Shown here in pieces: positions 9,508 to 20,744 of a stretch of 64,000 bases of DNA. Source of the DNA: Cornus controversa (lineage: Eukaryota; Streptophyta; Magnoliopsida; Cornales; Cornaceae); NCBI GenBank assembly GCA_026545225.1, contig CM048845.1, forward strand, positions 96,598,533 through 96,662,532, given 5' to 3'. Numbering within the stretch: the stretch's first letter is position 1; each line of letters begins with the position of its first letter. Both the position numbers and the translations under genes were made by a program. The notes below the pieces were generated by a model. The model saw nothing but the letters and a program-made list of their open reading frames with translations. It was not told the DNA's origin and did not search any database.

Positions 9508-12500
9508 TGAAATACTCCCACAAAATTTCGCGCATGAGGTAGCCAATCTCATACACAAAATCTAAAGAATATTAACAATTGATAGCAACAAGCATAGAGT
9601 ACAACAGATAGAATGAAAAAATAATAAAACGGAATAGGAAAAATCCATCTAAATTAAAATAACCACTAAATAAATAAATGTGTCTGGTAATACAACTTGG
9701 AAGTCCCGTAATCCAAGGACCCCTTAACCAGAATGAACAATAATTTGTAATCCTAAATTAAAACTAATAACCAAAGTCTTCATAAAGTTCATAGTTTGAA
9801 TCCTTGAAGATGAAGATAAGTTCCTACCCTGAGACTGATGAGAAGAGATATCTGCCACAACCAACAATAAAACTCTATCCTCGTGATAGAACATGTCTGG
9901 GACTTAAAATATCAATAAAATGGGTTAAACACACAAGTAAGTCCAATCTACTACATCCCAATCAGAGAACCAATATACATACCTACAGTATGAGGTTCAC
10001 AAGAGGAATATAAATATAACATACAAGTCCTTCCTTAACCAGTTCATGTTTTCAGAAATAAAAGTCATCTTTTACAATTTTTCATCAAAACCCTTATCAT
10101 AAAAATAATGAACACATTATTTAAGTTCAGGATAAAGAAACATCAACATGTATAATATCAAGTTTAAGCAATCCTGACATGCCACCATTTTTATTCTTTG
10201 ATACCTTAATAGGTATAGGTATAAACATATTGGTCATTCCATATCTAGTTCATGTTTTCAGAAATAAAAATCATCTTATACATTATCCCAACAAACCCTT
10301 ATCATTCCGCAATGAACACATTCTTTAAGTTCAAAATAAAGAAACATAAGCATGCATTTTAGTAAATCTAGGCAATCCTGACATACCATCATTATTATCC
10401 GAAGATACCTTAATAGGTATTGGTAATTCGGACATACCCATGGCAATGCTTACATGCCTCCTTAATTTTAGATACCTTAATAGGTATTGGCAATCCTGAC
10501 ATGCCAAATATAATGTATAGATACCTTATTAGGTATTATGATCCTGATAAGCCTTGGCAATCATGACATGCTAAATATAATGTATAGATACCTTATTAGG
10601 TATTGGTGATTTTGACATGCCTTAGCAATCCTAATATGCCAAATATAATGTATAGATACCTTATTACATGAATGAGAAAAAGGTACACAATTATTGAAAA
10701 TGCACAAGACATAAGGATTTAAATTATCAGATATCTAAACATCACAAAAAGATAAGTCGTTCACAAAATAAACTATACCAAATGTATCATGGATACTTAT
10801 AACTTTAAGAAGAAAACAGTTAAGACAATAAAATAACACGATCATCCATTACAGGATCAAATACCCAACCAAGCTTCCAATGCACTCAAATCTTCGAGGA
10901 GTTTAAACCTAACTCTAATCTAGGTTGATGCATATTCTGCTTCTAAGAACCCTCTTTAATCATTCTGGAATTTTTTAGAATTTTCAAAAAATTTTAAAAA
11001 TATTTTTCTAGCAAAAGAAAATAAAACATAGTTTTGAGTCATACTTTAAAATCAATAAAATCACAAGACAACTCATTTTCACCTAAAATTTAAAAATCAG
11101 ATGTATTTCATCCCTATAAAGTTACCTGAATTTTTTAGAATTTTCTGAAATTTAAAAATATTTTCTAAAATAAAAGAAGGTGAAAATCCAACTTTTAGAC
11201 ACTTTAAAAATCAATTGAACTACAAGGGAAGTTCATTTTGAGATGAAAATTTAAAAACAAGTTCATTTAACCTCCAGAAAGTTACAATAAAAATTTGGAA
11301 ATTTTTAGAAATTTTTAAGTATTTTCTAAAATAAAAGAAGGTGAAAAATTCAATTTTTAGACAATTCAAAAATCAATTTCAAAACAAGGGGAAATCATTT
11401 CAACATGAAATTTAAAACCCAAGCTCCTTAAACCCCCAAGAAGTTGACATAATATTTTTGGAATTTTTGGAGTTATAAAAGTATTTTTAAAAAATAATTT
11501 TTTGAATTTTCAAGTTTTTCAAAAAATTTCAAAAATTAAGAAAATATATCAAAATAGATCGGATTGGGCCCATATTGGACCCAGAGGTGGACCCTGGCGA
11601 GTGGGGCCCAAAAAGTCTTTTCCCTTCACCAACCAAGCACGTGGTGAGTGCCCTACGCTGGGGGCTCTTCCCCAGCGCACAGCAGCACGCTGGCCACTTC
11701 TCTGCCGTTTTTTGGCGCTTCCAGACCTCCGTTCAGCCCCATTTTTGTATCAAACTTCTCCTCTTGATCCCCTCTAGCCATTGGTACAAAAAGCTCCATC
11801 AACAAAGGCCCAAATCGAAAACCCCCAATTTACAAGTTCTAGGGTTCTTCACAAAAATCAACAATTTAAAACCAAATTCCTCATGATATGCTTTCCTAAA
11901 GATCAGAGGTTGTTTACTTGACATTACTAACTCAAAAGGTTTACAAATTAACACCCCTTTCCTTCCCAAATTCATGCATGAACGAATTTCTATCCATTAA
12001 ACACATACATAAAATATATATGCATATATTCATACATATATAAATCTATACACCTATATACAGTTAGCATAATCATTCTCACAAATTTTATCAACAAGAA
12101 GCAGCAGAAAATAAACATAAAATTATATACAAATTTTCAATATAAACAAAATTCTCAAACCTAGACTATGCATACGGATTCAAAGGGGAAGAGAAGAATC
12201 GAACTTGCCTCTTTGACGACTCAAAAGTTGTTCACCTGATCGCTCCTTCACTCCTTTCTCTCTTTCGTTTACTCCCTTGGTTTATGTGCGTAACGCAAAC
12301 GGCAAAAACACTAGTCTCCTATTTTCTTTTGTCTTAATTATTATTATTCTATTATTGTTTTTCTAAAAAGTAAATAAACTAAAAATAGAAAATAAAAAAA
12401 ATAAATTAGTAAAACCATAACCCTAGCCCATCAACTTAAGCATACCCTTAGTCCAACCATTTCAGCCCAGATTCCTCCATAGCCCAATCTAAAGCATTTA

Positions 12501-12802
12501 AAGGATTTAAATCAAATAATGCACAATCAATCAAAACAATTCACATAAAATGATAAAAGAAAATAAAGGCAATGCAATTTACATGAACTAATAAGAATCT
12601 ATAAAGACAAAATAATTCACATAAAATAATAAAATGTATAAAGACCCAACAATTCACATGAAATGATAAAAGGCACAAAAAAGAAAAACAACTCACATAA
12701 AATGATAAAAATAGAGGCAAGGCATGTCACATGCATTAATAAAATAATATAAAGCAATTCAAATTTTAAAATCATTTACGTTCAAATTTTCGGGGTATTA
12801 CA
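9508..12802 (-). mobile_element. Solo LTR, 3295 bp
   Basis: Termini are TGAAATACTCCC and GGGGTATTACA, a TG...CA pair with inverted similarity. They are flanked by a 5-bp target duplication AATAT (9503-9507 and 12803-12807). On the - strand the element starts TGTAATACCCC, the more usual plant LTR 5' end, so I assign -. No second LTR, primer-binding site or polyprotein is present. The short frames at 11502-11886 have no recognised domain. An array of ATACCTTAATAGGTAT-type inverted repeats lies at 10198-10665. Confidence 0.85.
10198..10665. repeat. Array of short inverted repeats inside the 3295-bp LTR
   Basis: Five full copies and one partial copy of ATACCTTAATAGGTAT or ATACCTTATTAGGTAT occur, with arms ATACCT and AGGTAT. 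They are interspersed with CCTGACATGCC-like motifs (GGCAATCCTGACATGCC). The spacing is irregular, about 50-200 bp. Confidence 0.8.
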
Positions 12803-13194
12803 AATATGGTATAGGACTCTCTCTCCTTAACATACGTGTACATTTTGTGATTGTGATATGAAGGTTTCATGGAAGCTAAAAGTGCATGTTGTAACTGTGG
12901 TCAATACAGGGGAATGAATAGAGGCAGAGGGAAGAGAGGAGTCAAAGAGTATGAGTTGTGTGAGATGATGAATACATGTTCTTTGATTTTGGTCATCCCA
13001 CCCAATCAGTAAATTGCCAAGCTAATGTGGAGTGGAACTACTAACATTGTTCCACGGACATGGCATGGCGTTACAATTTGAAGGCTCTATTTTGAACATA
13101 CACAAGCTTAATCGAATTACATTTCTCAATTTGTTGTTTCTCATTTTCTTATTTCTTTACTTGTAAAGTAATCTTAAGCAAGATTCTTACCACA

Positions 13195-13682
13195 AATAAG
13201 CTAAGAAGAAGAGGTCAAATTATGGTGAATTGGTGTTGCATGTACAAAAGGTCGGGAAAAACAGTGAAACATCTTCTTCTACATTGCTCAGTGATGAAAG
13301 ATGTTTGGTCTATGTTCTTGGCTGCATTTGGCATGGCCTGGGTGTTTTCTAATTTCACGGTGGATATGATTGAGGCTTAGAGAGGTGTACAATGGATAAC
13401 CGAATCAGAGAAGCACTCCCCTTCGTTTATGGTGGGGTTTGTGGCATGAGAGGAATAGAAGGCGCTTCGAGGACGTGGAATTTCCTATTTGATCTCTCAA
13501 AGACAATATATTGAGTTATTTGTTTTTTTGGATAAATGGAAAAAATTATATATCGGTGGTCAAGTTGTGAACTTCATTGATAGCTTAAACTTATAGTTGA
13601 TCGTATTTGACTTTTTGTATCTTCTTGAACGCGCTCTCCTCTTGGGTGCCTTTAATAAATTTTTTATTTCTCAAAAAAAAAT
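13195..13682 (+). mobile_element. LINE (non-LTR retrotransposon) 3' end
   Basis: The frame reads VNWCCMYKRSGKTVKHLLLHC followed by VMKDVWSMFLAAFG, the reverse-transcriptase zinc-binding (zf-RVT) segment at the C-terminus of plant L1-type LINEs. It is broken by stops downstream. It ends with TTTAATAAATTTTTTATTTCTC and an A tract, a typical LINE tail. It is a 5'-truncated dead copy. A shorter piece of a similar tail lies at 20155-20273. Confidence 0.8.
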
Positions 13683-14486
13683 TGTTATTTCTCCTTTTGG
13701 GGTCAATAATTGTTAGCTTTTGACTATTCTATATTGCTCTACAATGCTCGAATAATTGTTATTGGCTCTGCCAGTTTAATCTTTATCCCCTAGTATTCAA
13801 TTCTGTGGACTAGCTAGCGAACTGATTCATTTCAAAAAGAAATCAGACTTTTTGCATGTAAAATGTAAATCCAATGTGAACAGTTTGAAAGGTATATATC
13901 AGTACATCCAGTACTCTATTAAAGTCTTAGTAATTAACAAGAGAAACGAAAGAGAAAGTAACATAAAATTGAAGTAGCTTCATATATATGGCAAGATTGA
14001 GTTTTCTTTTCTGTCTCCTACTTTCAAATGCAAGCCTTCTCCTTCGAGTAGGCTGCACAGATGATTACTATAAACACGCCGCCTTCTTCATATTCGGTGA
14101 TTCACTCTTTGATGCCGGAAACAATAACTACTTCAACACGACCATCCGAGCTAATTTTAGGCCATATGGTGAATCCTTCTTCAAGTATCCTACGGGGAGA
14201 TTTTCTGATGGCAGACTCATCCCAGACTTTATTGGTAAGATCATGTATTAGTATACAAACTCCATAATTTTCCGTTGCACCTAAAATTAATTAGTAATAG
14301 TTAGCTTAGAGTTTGAGCTTCAATTGTTGCAGCTGAGTATGCGAAGCTGCCACTGATTCCACCATATCCAGAACCCAACAATCATCAATATGCTTATGGG
14401 GCAAACTTTGCATCTGCTGGAGCTGGTGCTTTGACCGACACTTATCCAGGATTCGTATGTAATTTTAATCATTAATCCCTTTACTA

Positions 14487-15129
14487 TAGGGGTGCAATTT
14501 GGGTTGGGTAACTCAAACCCAATTCGATTTTTTACGGACTTGAAAACTATTTTTACAATTAGGATTGAGCTTGAGTTAAAAAACTTTAACCCGGACTTAA
14601 TTAGAGTTGGGCTTGAGTTGAGGTGCCAACAACCCGAACCTAATCCGAATCTGAATTATAATATTATTTTTATACATATTTTTTATTTTAAATATATTAT
14701 ATATAATATTCAAATTATAATAACCTTTTCTTTTCAACTTCCTTTATTTAAATATTAATTTATTGTATGTTAATACTTTGGATAATTAATTTCCTAAAAA
14801 TTTGTTTGTAATTTTTTAAAAATTTACTTTAAGTTCTTAATTTTTTGTGTTTTTAGGAGAAATCTAATGTGAAACTTATTAAAAATCATTTTAAATTTTT
14901 AACATGGAGATTGGTGATATAAATAATCCGAATTAATTCGACTTTCTAACTCAAAATCTCAACCCGAGTTGCAAACCCATGTTTAAAAATTTAAGGATGG
15001 GTTGGGCTATGATTGAATAGATAGGATTGAAAATAGGGTTAGGATTGAGTTAGGATTGAACATTTCATATATAGGGTTGAGCCCGAGTTATACCTCTAAC
15101 CCGTCCAAACTGCCCGAGTTGTAGCCCTA
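14487..15129. mobile_element. hAT-type MITE, 643 bp, in intron 2 of the GDSL pseudogene
   Basis: Ends are TAGGGGTGCAATTTGGG on the left and, read on the other strand, TAGGGCTACAACTCGG on the right. An exact 8-bp target duplication CTTTACTA (14479-14486 and 15130-15137), the hAT length, flanks it. The interior is rich in AACCC/GGGTT words and encodes nothing. Confidence 0.85.
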
Positions 15130-15305
15130 CTTTACTATACCAACAAACCTCTAAATATCATGGTTCTTATATAGTTTGGCAGTCATAATTAGCATTTGGT
15201 CTTTTAATATAACTCAAAATATATTTTCATCAACAGTTGCTCTTTTAGCATAACTCTATTTTATTTTCATACATTTACTTTTGAATTAATAGATAGATAT
15301 ATTTA

Positions 15306-15655
15306 AGGTAAAGTGCATAAAATTCCAATGCTGTATAGAAAATCAAAGACCTCCATATTGTTCGCAAAATTCCCCTCTTTTCAATTTGGGCAAATAAAGA
15401 CAAATTTTCAATTTGAATAATGAAATGGCTAAAGGACCCTTACTTAATAAATAAATAATAATAAAAAGCAAAAACGTGAAATGACAAATAGGATACTTTC
15501 AAAAAAAATCTGACATTATCAATTTGCAATAGGAGACAATTTGTTTTGAATTTTTAAATTAAAGGATTTATATGCACATACCAAATGGCAGAAATTTTCT
15601 TGCACATTTTCTATATAAAAATAGCCCGGGGGTGGGGGGTTTATGCATTTTACCC
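15306..15655. mobile_element. Mutator-type MITE, 350 bp, in intron 2 of the GDSL pseudogene
   Basis: The left end AGGTAAAGTGCATAAA pairs with the right end, whose reverse complement is GGGTAAAATGCATAAA. A 9-bp target duplication ATATATTTA lies at 15297-15305 and 15656-15664. A relative with GGGTAAAGTGCGAAAA ends lies at 44816-45076. Confidence 0.85.
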
Positions 15656-16789
15656 ATATATTTATTATGATTTCAAGTATTTGTATGTTTACTATTGAAT
15701 TGATAGATAGATATATTTATTATGATTTCAAATATTTATTTCTTTGATTGCATAGTTGTCTTTTATTCTGCAGGTGATTGACCTTAAGACTCGGCTGAAT
15801 AATTTTAAGAATGTAGAGAAGCTGTGGAGGATGAAACTAGGTGACCGAGATGCTGAGCAGCTATTGTTAAATGTTGTATACTTGATTGGCATTGGTTCCA
15901 ATGATTATATCAGCTACCCTTTTAAAAACTCTTCATATTCTAAAGAAGAATATGTGGATATGGTGATTGGCAACTTGACAGAAGTGATCAAAGTAACTAC
16001 ATATTTATATCCAATTTTCATAATCCTTCACTCTTTATATATACATACCAATCGAAAAATGATTTCTACTTCCATTTATTAATTTCATGCTTGTTTTTCT
16101 TTTTGAATATTCTTCTTATAAGAAATATATAAGAAAGGAGGGAGAAAATTTGGACTTTATAGCTTGGGGACTTTTCAAGGTGTACCAAGTATTAGAATAC
16201 TCACTTGTCCAAATAATACAATTGACTGCAGGGAAGAAATCGCAGCCCTAGTAAATCTACACAACGAGGCACTTTCCAAGACTCTCCACAAACTAGAGAG
16301 TCAGTTGAAAGGATTTATGTATTCGAATTTCAAGTCCTAAACTCCTTTTAGTGAAATAATAAACAACCCAACAAAATATGGTATCATTTCATGACTCTCT
16401 CTCCTTAACATATATACTTTTGTACATAAAATCTTTCCCTTTTCCGTTATGAAGTATTTATGACCATAGTATATATACCTTTTGTGATTGTGATTTGAAG
16501 GTTTCAAGAAAGGAAACGTTGGATGCTGTGGCAGTGGTCTATACAGGGGAATAAATAGTTGTGGAGGGATGAGAGGAATAAAAGAGTACGAGTTATGTGA
16601 GAATCCTAGTGAATGTGTTCGTTGACTCTTCTCATCCCACTGAAGCAGCGAATCAGCAAGTTTCCAAGCTAATGTGGAGTGGAACTACAGATGTGGCATC
16701 GCCTTACAATTTGAAGGCTCTATTTGAACACACACAAGAAGGGTAATTTAATTATATGTTCACTGAATGAACTGGCCCCAAATTTGTTA

Positions 16790-19499
16790 TGTAACAACCC
16801 AAATTTTTTATAAAGGAATTTAAATTTGTCTTTATGGGCAATATGGTAAAAACATAAATGGTAGGAGGGATTTAAGTAGTATCTACTTAAAAGGATGGTA
16901 ACTATTCCACAATGGAACAAGAGAGACCTTGGACATACTAAGTATGTCACCAAACGAGAGGTAAATGGATATTAGAGATGAATAGAATGTGTTGGTGACT
17001 AAGGTTTATTTGGGTGACAACCAAGTAAAGAAAGTAGAGAGAAGTCTTGAAGAAGAAGACTCACCATTTTTAAGGAGAATTATCTTCAAGTTTGAGTAAG
17101 TTTTTTTTTTTATCTGACACACAATCTCTGCCATATTTTAGTAATATTTATCATTTAATTAAATTTAACGAAGTCACTGTGCTGAATATATGATTTGCAC
17201 AAGTAACTTTTTCAGTTTTTGATCGGGATGTCATTGATTGAACATGTGGGAATGAGTTTTTGGACTACCTTTAATCTGTACTCAAGTGTCAGTTTTAGTG
17301 TGATTTTATGTGTGAACAGTGAGTAAACATCAGTGTATATACATACATGTGAATAGTATACATATATGTAAATGTATACATAAGAAAATTTGAGTAACCA
17401 AGATTGATTATTGGGAGATCACAGAAGGATTGCATGATTAGGCAACTTCAATAGTACACCTAAAATCGTGAGATTCAAATTAAGCATTTTCATATTGCAC
17501 AGCCCAAATACAGATGTATATCTATATGTGTGTGTTATATATGAATGTATATGGAATCTAACATAGTTGAGGGAAGTTGAGGTTTATTGCTTAAATTGAT
17601 AAATACAGTGGCATATTACCCTTGTAATATGTTTAATTGTGTTAATTTGGTATGATTGGGTTGTTTACATGAAAACCTAAAATTTCACAATTTGAGGGTT
17701 GGTGATACAAGCCATGGAAGTTGGAAATTTTTGTTATAATGAATGGGTTTGATCACAAAGATTAGATTGGTGCATGATTTGGGTTGAATGGTGGCCGAAA
17801 ATGGTTGAGAATGGCGCCGAAAGAGGCTGTCAGCGCGAAGGTGTAAGTTCTGGTGAGAGACTGAGGTTGGGGACGATGAACAGTAGTTGGGGAATTGTCC
17901 CACTCGCACTGCCGGCGCGTGAACACTACTCCGATGACCGGCCGGGATCGGAAAAAGCTGTCCAGTCCCACTTGCCGGGCCCAGTTTCGGGCCCACCAAG
18001 AATATAAAAATATATTTTATATATTTTAAAATGTAAAAAATTAGGAAAAATACTTTAAAAATTTTCGATAAATGCTGAAAAATCAAATTAGTCTTTTTAT
18101 AACATAATATGTTTAGAGTTATAGGTTTGGGCTAGTGTTAGTCACACTAGTTATTTATTTAGTACAAAAAGGTAGGCTTTTAAGCACAAAATCGAGAGTG
18201 CAAATTATTCCTAAACAGTGAGGTTATGAAATTGTACCTGTAGCTAAGATAGATAGGATGACACATTCTTAGGTACACTACTCTCTCTAGATTGGATCTG
18301 TAAATTAGAATTAAATTTAGAATATGTCTAGAGTACACAAGCATGGTGTGTGTGTGTGGGTGTGAATGTGTAACTGATGGTGAATGTTGACATTACTGGA
18401 GTGTGTATATGTCCCTCCAGCGTGAAGTTGCAGGTCCTTCTAGTGCAGCATGTGTGTCCTTCTACATTACTTATAATTCATGGAGTGTAGAGTTACAGGT
18501 CCCTCTGGCACAGAGTGTGTGTCCTCCACATTACTTATTTTTACAATGGAGTTGCAGGTCCCTCCGATGTGGAGTGTGTGTCCCTCCATGCTATTCGTGT
18601 TGTGTGGAGTGTATGTGTTTCTCCGATTTGGAGTGTATGTGTCCCTTCACATCATTTATCTTACGATCTGAACATGGTTCATACTTGTTAATTCTCTGTT
18701 AGAACTTGAGTTGTATTGTTGTTCCTCCACACTTCAAGATATATTGTATCTAGTGATCTCTTGTGAAGATTATTGTCATAAATTGATTGAATGGAAGTGG
18801 GGTTCGATAAGGCCATGAGTTAAACTTGTTAAGGAACCTTTCGGTGCAAGTACATTACGAACATATCTTTAGGGTGCACATCGTATTGACCAGTGGATTT
18901 GAAATGTTTGAGTTGGAGCAGGAGATAGAACCTGAATATTCTGTTAGTTATTATTGAGTACTTGAAGATATAAAAGAAAATACTCTCTTTCTCGTAAATT
19001 AATGCACCGTAGGATTATTTATATTAATTAATGCACTGTACTAATTGCTGAAATAAAGTAGTTATTGTCGGTTAGTTAGAACATTACTTATTGGGCTTTT
19101 AAGTTTCACCCCTTGTTTTTTCCCCACATTTCAGGTGTGTGAAACCAACATCTATAGCGTATTGGAGGAGGATTTCATGTGAGGATTGATCCAAGTGGAT
19201 CCTTATTATGGTTTTCTTTTATTTCAATTATTGAGACCATTTATATAGTAAGGGTTGTTATAAACAGATAACTTCAATTTGGTTGTATTTAATTTTTCTG
19301 GATATCAGTTGGTTATATGACATTAAGACATGTTTTGTTTGTTACCACTTTTATACGGGAACATCAAGAGAATAAGTTGTGTGGATACTATTAGTTCTAT
19401 GTTAAGATGTGGATTTGATGGTGATGATTGTGGAATTAAGTCAATAACAGATTGAGTGGAGGGTCAGATATACCCCGACCTCAACTTAGGGGTGTGACA
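16790..19499 (+). mobile_element. Solo LTR, 2710 bp, downstream of the GDSL pseudogene
   Basis: It begins TGTAACAACCC and ends GGGGTGTGACA, with a 5-bp target duplication TGTTA (16785-16789 and 19500-19504). The equivalent 3' flank of the gene ending at 22313 reads AAATTTGTTATGTTTC, the empty site. No polyprotein, primer-binding site or second LTR is present. Open frames of 60-133 aa (for example 17685-18086) show no known domain. The orientation is assigned from the TGTAACAACCC end. A degenerate repeat with TGGAGTGTGTGTCCCTCC-like units lies at 18390-18640. Confidence 0.9.
18390..18640. repeat. Degenerate tandem repeat inside the 2710-bp LTR
   Basis: Roughly 60-bp units share GTTGCAGGTCCCTCC, TGGAGTGTGTGTCCCTCC and CTCCGATGTGGAG. 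The last is a short inverted repeat (CTCC/GGAG). About four to five diverged units are present. Confidence 0.6.
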
Positions 19500-19504
19500 T
19501 GTTA

Positions 19505-20744
19505 TGTTTGTTGACACAGAAAAACATAGTATAAACAAGTGGGTGGCTCAATATTTCATCCTTCTGGAATTAATAATTTGTTATTGAACACAATAAGTTG
19601 CTAGGTGCATGACTTGCTAATAGACTATTCCCATAGAGTTGGCGTGATTGTACTGAAACAGTCGAATAATACATATTGTTGCTTTTGAATTCTTGTTTCT
19701 GGTCCATCATGGAAAAGATTTTCTTACTATAATTTTATTTTTCATTGTGTTTTTCTTCAGTGGGAAAGGCTCGATTACTGCCGATTTGTTTTTTAATTTT
19801 TGCATGAGTAAGGCCCCTCCACGCTTTACATTGAAATGAAACATGATACTCATTTGTGCATAGGTGGGCAAACAAAGAATCAAAACAGTAGCTTGGTTGG
19901 GCAATTTAAATGACAGAATTGCCTTACTGATATGGCATGGCCTTACAATTTGAAAGCCCTATTTGAAGTCAAGTTTGAACATTCGCAAGCTTAATCTAAT
20001 TATCAGTTCATCTAATTATTTTTCTCAACCAGGAAAAGAAGAAAGTACAAATAAGTGGGTACGTGGCTCCGTATTTCAACCTTTTGGGGTCAATAATTGT
20101 GAGCTTTGAATAGTGGGCTCTGCCAGTTCAATCTTATCATCTAGTATGTCGGTGGATCAAACGGAAAAAATCGTATATCGTGATCAAGTTGTGTTCTTCA
20201 TTGATTTTTGTATCTTTTCGGACGTGCTCCCTTTTTAATTGTCTTTAATGAATTTTTATTTATCAAAAAAAAATGTTATTTCTCTTTTTGGGGTCAATAA
20301 TTGTTAGTTTTTGACTATTCTATATTGTTCTACAATGCTCGAATAATTGTTATTGGCTCTGCCAGTTTAATTTTATCACCTAGTATTCAATTCTGTGAAT
20401 GAAAAGTCTAGCTAGCAAACTGATTCATTTCAAAAAGTAATCAGACTTTTTGAAGTCAAGTTTGAACATACGCATGATTAATCTAATTATAAGTTCATCT
20501 AATTATGTTTCTCACCAGGAAAAGAAAAAAAGTACAAATAAGTGGGTACGTGGCTCCGTATTTCAACCTTTTGGGATCGATACTTGTGAGCTTTGAATAG
20601 TTGGCTCTGCCAGTTGAACTTATCATATAGTAGTCTATAGTGTGGTGGAAAAGTCTAGCTAGTTAACTTCTTCATTTAAAAAGTTCATTTCAAGTCTTGG
20701 TAATTAACAAGAGAGTAACATAAAATTGAAGTAGCTTCACATAT
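19505..20744. other. Mosaic of GDSL flanks, two exon 5 tail fragments and a LINE tail
   Basis: Continuation of the 3' flank (19505-19905) is followed directly by exon 5 tail sequence at about 19920-20010 (ATGGCATGGCCTTACAATTTG... to a TAA). A repeated flank block follows (20030-20150), then a LINE 3' tail ending in an A tract (20155-20273). Another flank block (20280-20440) and a second exon 5 tail piece (20445-20500) lead to a third flank block (20515-20680). No gene lies here. It reads as joined duplicate ends just upstream of copy 2. Confidence 0.7.

Larger units (their letters stand above)
9294..13111 (+). pseudogene. GDSL esterase/lipase pseudogene split by a solo LTR
   Basis: An exon 4 remnant (about 9294-9507, with [13 protein letters not shown]-like and FMYSNFKFHAPFSERMD-like stretches) and an exon 5 remnant (about 12864-13111) flank a 3.3-kb LTR inserted at the exon 4/intron 4 boundary. 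Joining the flanks gives AAAATATGG, the same exon end as in intact copies. Exon 5 has lost codons in the CCGSG region and around block V, and has an extra insertion before AWRYNLKAL. Exons 1-3 are absent. Confidence 0.85.
13988..16746 (+). pseudogene. GDSL esterase/lipase pseudogene, full length, recently inactivated
   Basis: Exons corresponding to copy 1 are 13988-14234, 14333-14454, 15774-15992, about 16123-16380 and 16501-16746. Exons 1-3 are intact: signal peptide, block [16 protein letters not shown], block [11 protein letters not shown], and block III GIGSNDY with the Asn retained. Three lesions follow. The intron 3 acceptor TATAG|GAAATA has become TATAAGAAATA, moving the AG by one base and shifting the frame. 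A TAC codon is now TAA at 16338-16340. Two bases are missing near 16613-16614, before block V, leading to TGA at 16623-16625. Intron 2 is swollen to 1.3 kb by two MITEs, and a solo LTR sits 44 bp after the old stop. A truncated protein of about 195-200 aa could be made but would lack the catalytic His. Confidence 0.9.

Noticed and set aside
11502-11886. Overlapping frames of 91 and 103 aa
   Set aside because: Inside the 3295-bp solo LTR; a local GC-rich patch, no domain.
13988-16746. Calling this GDSL copy a functional gene
   Set aside because: Exons 1-3 are intact, but a shifted acceptor, TAA at 16338 and a 2-base deletion before block V remove the catalytic end.
17685-18086. 133-aa open frame on the - strand
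   Set aside because: It lies wholly inside the 2710-bp solo LTR and has no recognisable domain.
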